Below, one piece after another: positions 6,395 through 11,671 of a DNA stretch of 11,671 bases. The notes below the pieces were generated by a model that was not told where the DNA came from, made no database searches, and saw only the letters and a list, made by a program, of their open reading frames with translations. Made by a program: the position numbers and the translations under genes. Origin of the DNA: Gemmatimonadota bacterium. Its GTDB lineage: Bacteria; Gemmatimonadota; Gemmatimonadetes; Gemmatimonadales; GWC2-71-9. Each line of letters begins with the position of its first letter. Positions within the stretch are counted from its first letter, which is position 1. The stretch is from NCBI GenBank assembly GCA_016180765.1, contig JACPAP010000217.1, positions 1 to 11,671 on the forward strand. Direction: 5' to 3'.

Positions 6395-6858
6395 GGGGTG
6401 ACGGCCCGAAGGCCCAAATGGCGTCGGGCTTCCTCCTGGTTCATCGCGAAGGGCTGCAGCAGCTTCAAGAGGTCTGGCGGGAGCGGTTTCGGACGCATGG
6501 TCTTCCGGTCCACGCACACCAACACCTCCCGGCCCGCTGCCGCAAGTTGGGCCGCCCCCACGTGGAGCACGTCGAAGTTGATGGCGATCGAGCTCGTGCC
6601 GAAGCGGGTAAAGTACGCGGCGACGCGGAGACAGTCGTCGAGTCGCGCGGGGTATTTGAAGTCGCAGGACAGATGCACCCGCGGGAGCCAGATGCCGAAA
6701 CGGTCGAACACCTCGGAGTACGGCACGCCCGCGGCGCGGAACAGTTCGGTCTCCGCGATTTCGAAGAACCGGACGTAGGAGCCGTAGAAGATGATCCCCG
6801 CATAGTCCACGTCGGACCAGCGGACGTATTCCTCTACCACGAACGGCTTCTGGTCCAT
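6391..6858 (-). CDS. Hotdog-fold acyl-CoA thioesterase (4-hydroxybenzoyl-CoA thioesterase/YbgC/FadM family)
   Basis: The 155-residue protein is full length for the family. The N-terminal active-site motif is VRWSDVDYAGIIFYGSYVRFF (about 12-32). D18 matches the catalytic aspartate of the DxDxxG(I/V) signature, and the following Tyr/Phe residues lie in the long hotdog helix with EIAETELFR. The second half has the usual strands (LSCDFKYPARLDD, TSSIAINFDVLHV, AAAGREVLVCVDRKTMRPKPLP). The family hydrolyses acyl-CoA thioesters in the cytosol; the substrate cannot be told from sequence. It is first of a coupled set with the lipoprotein (4-nt overlap) and ispH. There is no Shine-Dalgarno before the ATG; a weak TACGTT lies 7 nt upstream, again compatible with a leaderless start, but this is thin evidence. 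Confidence 0.88.
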   Translation of the reverse strand: MDQKPFVVEEYVRWSDVDYAGIIFYGSYVRFFEIAETELFRAAGVPYSEVFDRFGIWLPRVHLSCDFKYPARLDDCLRVAAYFTRFGTSSIAINFDVLHVGAAQLAAAGREVLVCVDRKTMRPKPLPPDLLKLLQPFAMNQEEARRHLGLRAVTP

Positions 6859-6915
6859 GCGCAGGAACGTACGAACGACGAACCTACGGCGCCACGTTGG
6901 GCGGGGAAACGGGCG
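6859..6915. other. Short intergenic gap
   Basis: This 57-nt gap lies between the PAS-Fis gene stop and the thioesterase start, both on the minus strand. No hairpin followed by a T-run and no convincing promoter can be seen. The spacing allows either read-through from the regulator or a separate promoter. Confidence 0.4.
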
Positions 6916-7323
6916 CTAGCGGTTCCGCCTCACGCCGTACTCCTTCAGCCGGCGCCACAGCGTGGTGCGCGAGATCCCGAGGTGGCGCGCCGCGTCGGCC
7001 AGCCGCCCGCCGGTGTGCTGGAGCGTCTGGAGGATGGCCCGCCGCTCACGGCCGGCCAAGGTGCTCTCGCCCGGCGACTCCAGGAACACCGCCTCACCGA
7101 GGACGTACTGGCCCAGCCGCAACGGTACCCGCCGACCACCGCGCTCGAGCAGCGTGCCCAGCAGATCCGTCCCGGACGCTGCCGAGTCGAGTGGACCCGG
7201 CACCACCGCACGGGCGGATTCATTGACGTAGGCAACGCGGCCGTCCTGGTCGAAGACGACCACGCCCTCGCCGAGAGCCTCGAGGACGGCGCTGAGGAGC
7301 GACCCCAGAGGGTTGTCTGTCAT
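6916..7323 (-). CDS. Small PAS-like plus Fis-type HTH transcriptional regulator
   Basis: The product is 135 residues. The N-terminal half looks like a minimal PAS sensor (about 7-45: LLSAVLEALGEGVVVFDQDGRVAYVN, with ESAR following). A linker is followed by a C-terminal Fis/HTH_8 domain (about 92-131: RERRAILQTLQHTGGRLADAARHLGISRTTLWRRLKEYGV). This DNA-binding helix pair is normally found at the C-terminus of sigma-54 activators. The central AAA+ domain that contacts sigma-54 is missing and there is no room for it, so this is not a standard enhancer-binding protein. It could repress, compete at enhancer sites or act on chromosome structure; the role is inferred from domains only. It diverges from the tetR-like gene across about 119 nt and precedes the thioesterase/ispH run. 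The start ATG (7321-7323) has only a distant GGAGG about 15 nt upstream. Confidence 0.8.
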   Translation of the reverse strand: MTDNPLGSLLSAVLEALGEGVVVFDQDGRVAYVNESARAVVPGPLDSAASGTDLLGTLLERGGRRVPLRLGQYVLGEAVFLESPGESTLAGRERRAILQTLQHTGGRLADAARHLGISRTTLWRRLKEYGVRRNR

Positions 7324-7410
7324 CTGGACCCGATTACGCCTCCGCGCGGACCGTGGTTTCAGAGTGTGTCTCTGCGGCCGGGCTTGCCGGGCGCCCCTTG
7401 GCAGGTGAGT

Positions 7411-7430
7411 ATTTGACCGTCCAGTCAGCC
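7411..7430. promoter_or_regulatory. Candidate auto-operator of the TetR-family gene
   Basis: TGAC-N6-GTCA (7414-7417 and 7424-7427) forms a dyad inside TTTGACCGTCCAGTCAG, directly before the tetR-like Shine-Dalgarno. The form is typical of TetR/AcrR-type operators, and the position would block initiation or early elongation. Binding by the product of this gene is inferred from position only. Confidence 0.45.
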
Positions 7431-7436
7431 AAGGAG
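7431..7436 (+). promoter_or_regulatory. Ribosome binding site that fixes the tetR-like start
   Basis: AAGGAG ends 6 nt before the ATG at 7443. This selects the internal ATG over the GTG at 7353, which would add 30 residues with no TetR similarity and translate through the operator. Confidence 0.75.
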
Positions 7437-7442
7437 TTCGCC

Positions 7443-8021
7443 ATGACGAAGGACCCTGAGCGCGCCCGGGTCACCATCTTAGATGCGGCAGAGCGGCTGC
7501 TTCGTCGCGGGGGCGGGGGTACGGTGGACCAGGTCGCTCACGAAGCGCGCTGTGCCAAGGGGCTGGTCCACTACCACTTCAAGACCAAAGCGGCGCTCCT
7601 GGCCGCCGCGGCCACCCGTTTGGGGGAGAGGCGGCGGAGTCGCTGGGCGCAGGCGTTTCAGGCCCCCACGCCCGACGCGGCCATCAAGCGATCCTGGACC
7701 CTGCTGCTGTCAGAGAGTCGAGACGGCACCATCCGGGCATGGACCGCCCTCCTTGCCCAGCACGATCAAGTGACTGACCGGGCGGTCAGGTTGGAGTCCG
7801 CCAGCTTCAGCTCCGCCATCGCCAGCGCGGCGAACGGCCTGCTCGAGCAGCTCGGCCTGGCACCCACGGTACCCATCGACGAGCTCGGCCTGCTCCTGGC
7901 AGGCGTGGTGCACGGCATGGGGCTCGAGCTGGAATCCGGAATGGAGCCCGAGCGGCTTCAAGGGGCGTACGCAGCCGCCTGGCTCGGCGTGCTCTCGCTC
8001 ACGCAGCCAGCCACGCGGTAG
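7443..8021 (+). CDS. TetR/AcrR-family transcriptional regulator
   Basis: The protein is 192 residues, the usual size for the family. The N-terminal HTH domain spans about 7-55: RARVTILDAAERLL, TVDQVAHEARCAKGLVHYHFKTKAALLAA. The hallmark GLVHYHFKTKAALL is the recognition helix followed by the conserved YxHFxxK. The rest is a helical ligand-binding and dimerisation domain (about 60-192) with no family-wide conservation, so the ligand is unknown. The start is set by a good Shine-Dalgarno. A dyad just upstream suggests autorepression and possibly control of the divergent PAS-Fis gene. No efflux pump or enzyme typical of TetR targets is adjacent. The gene converges with the helicase gene, with 60 nt between the stops. 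Confidence 0.9.
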   Translation: MTKDPERARVTILDAAERLLRRGGGGTVDQVAHEARCAKGLVHYHFKTKAALLAAAATRLGERRRSRWAQAFQAPTPDAAIKRSWTLLLSESRDGTIRAWTALLAQHDQVTDRAVRLESASFSSAIASAANGLLEQLGLAPTVPIDELGLLLAGVVHGMGLELESGMEPERLQGAYAAAWLGVLSLTQPATR

Positions 8022-8052
8022 CCCCGTTCCACCAGTTCTCCCGACCCATTCT

Positions 8053-8087
8053 CATCCCCGCGCTAACGGGGATGGAGCGCGTTAGCG
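8053..8087. terminator. Candidate bidirectional terminator between convergent tetR-like and helicase genes, with two competing stems
   Basis: CATCCCC (8053-8059) pairs with GGGGATG (8068-8074) around an 8-nt loop. An alternative stem pairs CGCTAACG (8061-8068) with CGTTAGCG (8080-8087), 8 bp with an 11-nt loop. The two cannot form together, and the second includes the helicase stop codon. No T-run follows on either strand, so Rho-independent termination is only possible, not shown. Confidence 0.4.
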
Positions 8088-10622
8088 GCGTCGCCGGTGA
8101 TGCGCGCGATCGCGTCGCGGCAGCCCCGCGAGGCCCGCACGTAGCTCTTCCAGTGACCGGGCCCGCAGCACTTCACCACGGCCCCGCATGACGCTGAAGA
8201 CCACCGGGCGGTCCAGCTTCGGGAGGTCCCTGGAGCGCAGCCGGCGCGCCTGACCTTCTTTCATTCGGATCCGAACCACCGGTGTGCCGTTCTCCACGTC
8301 GTACGTCAGCGGCACCTTGTCTCCCAAGAGCGGCACTGCGCCCGGCAGGGCGTCGAGTGCATGCCGAACGGCCTCGGGCACCAGGCGCCCGAGGTTCAGG
8401 GTGATTGGCGTGGCGAGGAAAGCTTCCCAGCTATCCACCGGCTCGAGCTGCCATCGTATACTCTGCCGCACGCTCGAAGGCTCGGCTTCGGTGAGCTCCC
8501 CGCCGGACCTCTTCCAATAATCCACCAGCCGAGCGAAGGCCTTGCGAAGGGAGCTCTGATCCGGGTGCGCGGTGCGGCCGTCGAACAGCGCCTGGGCCAA
8601 AGCATCACGCGCCGCGGGCGCTAACTCGCTGGGGAACCGGCCCGCCAGCGTCCCGCGACGCTGCCCCAACTCGAACCCCGCGTATTGAGTGCGATGCACC
8701 ACCGCGAGGCCGGCCCGTCGCCCGTGGTGCACCTCGAGGGTGGGCGGGCCCTCCACCGCGTAGCCCCGGATCAGGTCGAGCGGGAGATTGGTCCCCTCGA
8801 TGGCCGCGCGCGGCACCCCGAAACGGTCGGCGAAGTAGCGCACCGTGCCGGCCGTAGCGCCCCACTCGCTGCACACCGATCCTCTGGCCACCCGCGCGCT
8901 CTCCCCGGATGCCAGGTGCCCGTCCATTACGAGATCAAACGGCATCACGCGGGCCAGGAGATCGCGAAAGCGCCGCAGGACGTCCCCATCGGCCCGCGGC
9001 AAGCGCTCGGGCAACGGCAGCTCCAAGGTCCGGTACACCGAGGCGGTGCCCAGCGCCACGTCCTCGATCGCTTTGACCAGCACCCCGCGGCGCTCCGCCC
9101 AGTCCTCCATCCCGTCGGCCAACAGGTGCCGCGGCAACCCGTACACCAGGCCCAGGTATCCGTACTGGCCCACGGCCTCCGCGTACACGTTGTACGCCGT
9201 CAGGTGGTCGCTGCCGTGGACCACGAGACCGCGCAGGTCGCGCTCATCGCGGGTCATGCGGTGCAGCGATTCGATGTTCGCCGCGACCGCCACGAACGGC
9301 ACCAAACGGGCATCCGCGTGCACTAACAGCTCGCCCCACGGGCGTTCCACCGGCATGGCCTCCACGTCCCGACCGTAGGCCGTGAGCCGCCCCTCCGCGA
9401 TGAGGCCGCGCTCCGTGAGGAGCCGCACCGACTCCCGGTAGGCCCGCTGGTCGAGCGGCACCGGCAGGTCCAGCTGGGTCAGGTCCACGCCGATCGCCGC
9501 GGCCGTGATCGCCACCCGCTCGGTGTCGCCGGCCAGCTGGAACTCCGGGGGCGTGGGCCGCAGGGCGTCGAACTCGATGTCGCGGTCGGTTAACAGAAAG
9601 ACCTCGCCTCCCCGCACGCGCCCATGCACCCGTCCGGCCATCTGGAGGATTTCGTTGGCGCCCAGGTACTGCCGGGTCAGCACGTTGCGTCCGCGCTCCA
9701 CCAGGTTGGCGTACCGGGCGTCGTAGATGACCACCGTATCGAGACCCGCGATGTTCAGGGCCGACTGCCCCGCCGCCGTCATGGCCAACAAGAACGGCTT
9801 GGAGGCGGTGCCCTCGAGAAACGGCCGAATCACCCGGATCGGCTCCCCACCATGGTAGAAGGCCGCATTCAGGCGACCCCACCGGCCCCCCAGCTCGGCG
9901 GCGACCCCTTCCACCTCCGAACGGGTGGGCAGGAAGACCGCCACGCCCCGCCGCTCCCGCACCGCATGCCGGAGAAACCGGTCGTCGAGGAATTCCAGCG
10001 GGCGCTGCCGCCGGATCGTCACTCGAGCCGCCAGCGAGGGATCGAACGCCGAGGTGTCGAGGACCTCCGCCGATTCCAGATACTCGGCGTAGAACGAAGG
10101 GTCCACCGTGGCGGAGAGCCAGATGAACCGGCAGCCGAGCCGCTTGCCGAGGGCGAGACACAACTCCAGCTCGGCGGAGGTCTGGTGGATCTCGTCCGCG
10201 ATCAGCGTGTCGCGCGGCTGGATCAGATCGCTCTGGAACCAGCGGCGCGCGATGCCGGTGGTGACGATGACCACGTTCCAGGTGGGCGTCTCGGGCGTCG
10301 CTTCGCGCTCCCGGTTCACCACTCCCACGCGGAGCGGCCGCCCCACGATCTGCTCCGCGATGGATCGGATGCCGAGGGTCTTGCCCGTGCCGGTACCGGC
10401 GACGATGCCGAATCCTACCCCGCGGCGCGCGAGATCCCGAATCTCCTCGCCGTGCTCGCGCTCGAGCACGGTGTGGATGTCGAGTTGAAGCGCGAGCTCG
10501 ATGGTTTCGCAGGCGGCGCGGGTAGGAGCAATGACGAGGACGCGGCCGGGGGCCGGCGCGGCGCGGCGGAAGGCCTCGTGGTCGGGGGGGAGAAAGTGAT
10601 CGCGGACGGGATGGTGGGTCAT
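8082..10622 (-). CDS. HrpB-like DExH-box ATP-dependent helicase
   Basis: The product is 846 residues from ATG at 10620-10622 (MTHHPVRDHFL). An upstream in-frame ATG at 10724 would add 34 residues coded by a fold-back repeat and is rejected. Superfamily 2 motifs occur in order: Walker A AGTGTGKT (75-82), motif II DEIH (143-146), motif III SAT (170-172), motif IV region VAVFLPTRSEVEGV (227-240), motif V TAAGQSALNIAG (282-293) and motif VI QMAGRVHGRVRGG (327-339). The C-terminal part (ALDALPGAVPLLGDKVPLTY, then PVVRIRMKEGQARRL) resembles the HrpB C-terminal domain that ends in 'VRLQELFG'. Oddities are a divergent motif VI (QxxGRxxGR instead of QRxGRxGR) and an APTRAACETIE block at 32-42, ahead of Walker A, that looks like motif Ia out of order. 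The family unwinds RNA or DNA; cellular roles of HrpB are poorly defined. The gene is monocistronic by layout. There is no clear Shine-Dalgarno; TATGTT lies 9 nt before the ATG. Confidence 0.85.
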   Translation of the reverse strand: MTHHPVRDHFLPPDHEAFRRAAPAPGRVLVIAPTRAACETIELALQLDIHTVLEREHGEEIRDLARRGVGFGIVAGTGTGKTLGIRSIAEQIVGRPLRVGVVNREREATPETPTWNVVIVTTGIARRWFQSDLIQPRDTLIADEIHQTSAELELCLALGKRLGCRFIWLSATVDPSFYAEYLESAEVLDTSAFDPSLAARVTIRRQRPLEFLDDRFLRHAVRERRGVAVFLPTRSEVEGVAAELGGRWGRLNAAFYHGGEPIRVIRPFLEGTASKPFLLAMTAAGQSALNIAGLDTVVIYDARYANLVERGRNVLTRQYLGANEILQMAGRVHGRVRGGEVFLLTDRDIEFDALRPTPPEFQLAGDTERVAITAAAIGVDLTQLDLPVPLDQRAYRESVRLLTERGLIAEGRLTAYGRDVEAMPVERPWGELLVHADARLVPFVAVAANIESLHRMTRDERDLRGLVVHGSDHLTAYNVYAEAVGQYGYLGLVYGLPRHLLADGMEDWAERRGVLVKAIEDVALGTASVYRTLELPLPERLPRADGDVLRRFRDLLARVMPFDLVMDGHLASGESARVARGSVCSEWGATAGTVRYFADRFGVPRAAIEGTNLPLDLIRGYAVEGPPTLEVHHGRRAGLAVVHRTQYAGFELGQRRGTLAGRFPSELAPAARDALAQALFDGRTAHPDQSSLRKAFARLVDYWKRSGGELTEAEPSSVRQSIRWQLEPVDSWEAFLATPITLNLGRLVPEAVRHALDALPGAVPLLGDKVPLTYDVENGTPVVRIRMKEGQARRLRSRDLPKLDRPVVFSVMRGRGEVLRARSLEELRAGLAGLPRRDRAHHRRRR

Positions 10623-10870
10623 GGGTGGTGAAACATAAGGCGCTGGGCGATAAGGGCGCCGGTGGGTCCCGAAGGGCGCGTTAGTGCCACAGTCTGCGCG
10701 GCGAACGCCCGCCGGCGGAAGCACTACAGCAACCGGAGGGACCCACCGGTGCCCCTATCGCCCCAAGATGTCCGACGCGCCCAGCGCGCCGTGACCACGC
10801 CGCACCAACGCCCCCCCTGGAACCTTCCGGCGCTCTCTGCCGCTCCTGCCGCCGGTGATGCCCCTCCCGC
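10623..10870. other. Intergenic region between pfkA-like and helicase genes
   Basis: About 248 nt lie between the phosphofructokinase stop and the helicase start, both on the minus strand. The helicase-proximal half is filled by the 119-nt fold-back element at 10645-10763. The other half (10764-10870) has a weak CCGGCG/CGCCGG stem (10827-10832 with 10850-10855, 17-nt loop) that might end the kinase transcript. A TATGTT box upstream of the helicase start is the only -10-like sequence noticed. No coding sequence is apparent. Confidence 0.6.
10645..10763. repeat. 119-nt fold-back (inverted-repeat) element
   Basis: The terminal arms 10645-10670 and 10738-10763 match as inverted repeats at 24 of 26 positions; the two deviations are an A-C mismatch and a G-T wobble. 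The same register continues inward with shorter paired runs (10674-10675 with 10733-10734, 10678-10679 with 10729-10730, 10682-10687 with 10721-10726, scattered pairs beyond) to an apex near 10704. The whole unit therefore reads as one imperfect hairpin rather than two separated terminal repeats. The arm sequence GGGCGATAAGGGCGCCGGTG is unlike the arms of the other two fold-backs. No target-site duplication or ORF is seen, so it is not a recognisable insertion sequence. Confidence 0.8.
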
Positions 10871-11671
10871 TCAGTCTCCCAAACAGGTTCCCAGCTCCCG
10901 CGCCGTCTGCACCGAGTCGCTGTCCAGCGGCACCCGCTTCGGTTTGGCCAGCACCTCGGCCAGCGGCACCAGCGTGATGTTGGGCGGATCCAGCGCGACC
11001 ATGTGCCCGAACCGCCCGTCCGCCACCGCCCGGACCGCCGCCGCGCCGAAGCGGAGCGCCGTCAGGCGGTCGAACGTCGTGGGCGACCCCCCGCGCTGGA
11101 GATGCCCCAGCGTGAGCGAGCGGGACTCCTTCCCCGTGAGGCCCGTGATCTCGGCCGCGACCCGTTCGCCCACCCCACCCAGCCGTTCCACGGTGCCGGC
11201 GCCGGCACCTTCTTTGACCGTGACACCGCCTCCCTTGGGAACCGCTCCCTCCGCGACCACCACCACGCTGAAGTGCCGGCCTTCCTGCTCGCGCTCCCGG
11301 ATCTTGTCGCACACGACGCGGATATCGTAGGGGATCTCCGGGATCAGGATGACGTCGGCGCTCCCCGCCAGCCCGGAGTTCAACGCGATCCACCCGGCAT
11401 ATCGCCCCATCACCTCCACCACCATCACGCGCTCGTGGCTTTCGGCGGTGGAATGCACCTTGTCGATCGCCTCGGTCGCCGTGGTGACGGCGGTATCGTA
11501 CCCGAAGGTGATCACCGTGCCGCTCACGTCGTTGTCAATCGTCTTGGGGACCCCCACCACCGGAAAGCCCTTGCGGAACAGATCGTACGCGATACGCAGG
11601 CTTCCGTCGCCGCCCACCATGATGAGGGCGTCGAAGCCCAGGGCGCGGAACCGGGCGACCAGCTCGTCGGA
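10871..11671 (-). CDS. 6-phosphofructokinase (PFKA superfamily), C-terminal part; N-terminus outside window
   Basis: The frame is open to the window edge and ends at TGA 10871-10873, giving 266 residues; about 80-100 N-terminal residues are missing. Family motifs seen are MVGGDGS, PKTIDNDV (substrate/catalytic TIDND), VMGRYAGWIAL, LIPEIPYD, VVVVAEGA, and GHLQRGGSPTTFDRL near the C-terminus. The enzyme phosphorylates fructose 6-phosphate to the 1,6-bisphosphate in glycolysis. At the donor-defining positions it has Gly in GGDGS (E. coli 104, ATP-type) but Lys in PKTIDND (E. coli 124, usual in PPi-type). This mixed pair is known among group III-like PFKs, so ATP is likely but PPi use cannot be excluded. 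The visible ATG at 11618-11620 is internal (in ALIMVGGDGS), not a start. It lies upstream of the helicase gene on the same strand, separated by about 250 nt with a fold-back repeat. Confidence 0.92.
   Translation of the reverse strand, partial: SDELVARFRALGFDALIMVGGDGSLRIAYDLFRKGFPVVGVPKTIDNDVSGTVITFGYDTAVTTATEAIDKVHSTAESHERVMVVEVMGRYAGWIALNSGLAGSADVILIPEIPYDIRVVCDKIREREQEGRHFSVVVVAEGAVPKGGGVTVKEGAGAGTVERLGGVGERVAAEITGLTGKESRSLTLGHLQRGGSPTTFDRLTALRFGAAAVRAVADGRFGHMVALDPPNITLVPLAEVLAKPKRVPLDSDSVQTARELGTCLGD

Noticed and set aside
6395..6517. Longer form of the lipoprotein before ispH starting at 6517
   Set aside because: It would bury the signal peptide 41 residues inside the protein and overlap the thioesterase gene by 127 nt. 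The GTG at 6394 gives a clean lipoprotein signal and a GTGA coupling.
6040..7416. Plus-strand open frame of 458 codons opposite the lipoprotein, thioesterase and PAS-Fis genes
   Set aside because: It crosses three genes with strong or moderate family support on the other strand and has shadow composition.
7353..7442. GTG start at 7353 for the tetR-like gene
   Set aside because: There is no Shine-Dalgarno, the extension is not TetR-like, and it would translate the operator. The ATG at 7443 has AAGGAG at ideal spacing.
9624..10631. Plus-strand open frame opposite the helicase N-terminal half
   Set aside because: The helicase motifs are unambiguous on the minus strand. The plus frame has no domain and ends outside any sensible start/stop context.
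10623..10724. N-terminal extension of the helicase to an ATG at 10724
   Set aside because: The extra 34 residues are coded by the fold-back repeat, are Pro/Arg-rich and show no family similarity. The ATG at 10622 gives a natural N-terminus.
1..11671. CRISPR array, tRNA or rRNA genes, insertion sequence, prophage or defence island
   Set aside because: No regularly spaced direct repeats, cloverleaf, transposase, integrase or recognised defence gene was seen in either strand.

Overview
This is an 11.7-kb, GC-rich, densely packed bacterial chromosomal window. The long-form IspH, a DnaE2-type polymerase, two short lipoproteins with no recognised family, and starts that often lack a clear Shine-Dalgarno suggest a Gemmatimonadota-like organism. 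That placement is inference from gene content; no rRNA or other taxonomic marker lies in the window. There are no tRNAs, CRISPR arrays, transposases or phage genes.

Layout. (1) Positions 1-996, plus strand: the C-terminal part of dnaE2 (error-prone DNA polymerase III alpha, the imuC type), carrying an in-frame 135-nt fold-back insert near its visible start. (2) Positions 950-4373, minus strand: a four-gene run reading mscS-like channel, then a membrane-less MgtE-N/CBS protein, then a full MgtE magnesium transporter, then a short lipoprotein whose 3' end runs into dnaE2 from the other side. The first three genes are separated by 1 nt and by a 14-nt overlap, so they are very probably translationally coupled. 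(3) Positions 4374-4577: an intergenic stretch with a second fold-back repeat. (4) Positions 4578-6858, minus strand: a hotdog acyl-CoA thioesterase, a lipoprotein (coupled by a 4-nt GTGA overlap) and ispH, the last enzyme of the MEP isoprenoid pathway. (5) Positions 6916-8021: a small PAS plus Fis-type HTH regulator (minus) diverging from a TetR-family repressor (plus) that has a likely auto-operator. (6) Positions 8082-10622, minus strand: a large HrpB-like DExH helicase with unusual motifs. (7) Positions 10623-10870: an intergenic stretch with a third, 119-nt fold-back element. (8) Positions 10871-11671, minus strand: a 6-phosphofructokinase cut by the window edge, with a mixed ATP/PPi signature.

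Most genes are ordinary housekeeping or accessory chromosomal genes. No defence system or obvious new multi-gene machine is present. The most interesting material is structural. Three long inverted repeats of unrelated sequence each pair in (nearly) one register from end to end, and one of them sits in frame inside a polymerase gene. The mscS / soluble MgtE-N-CBS / MgtE module is the best candidate for an under-described functional unit, namely a channel, a possible cytosolic regulatory subunit and a transporter.

The longest gene-free stretches are 10623-10870 (about 248 nt) and 4374-4577 (about 204 nt). Both are annotated; none exceeds 300 nt.
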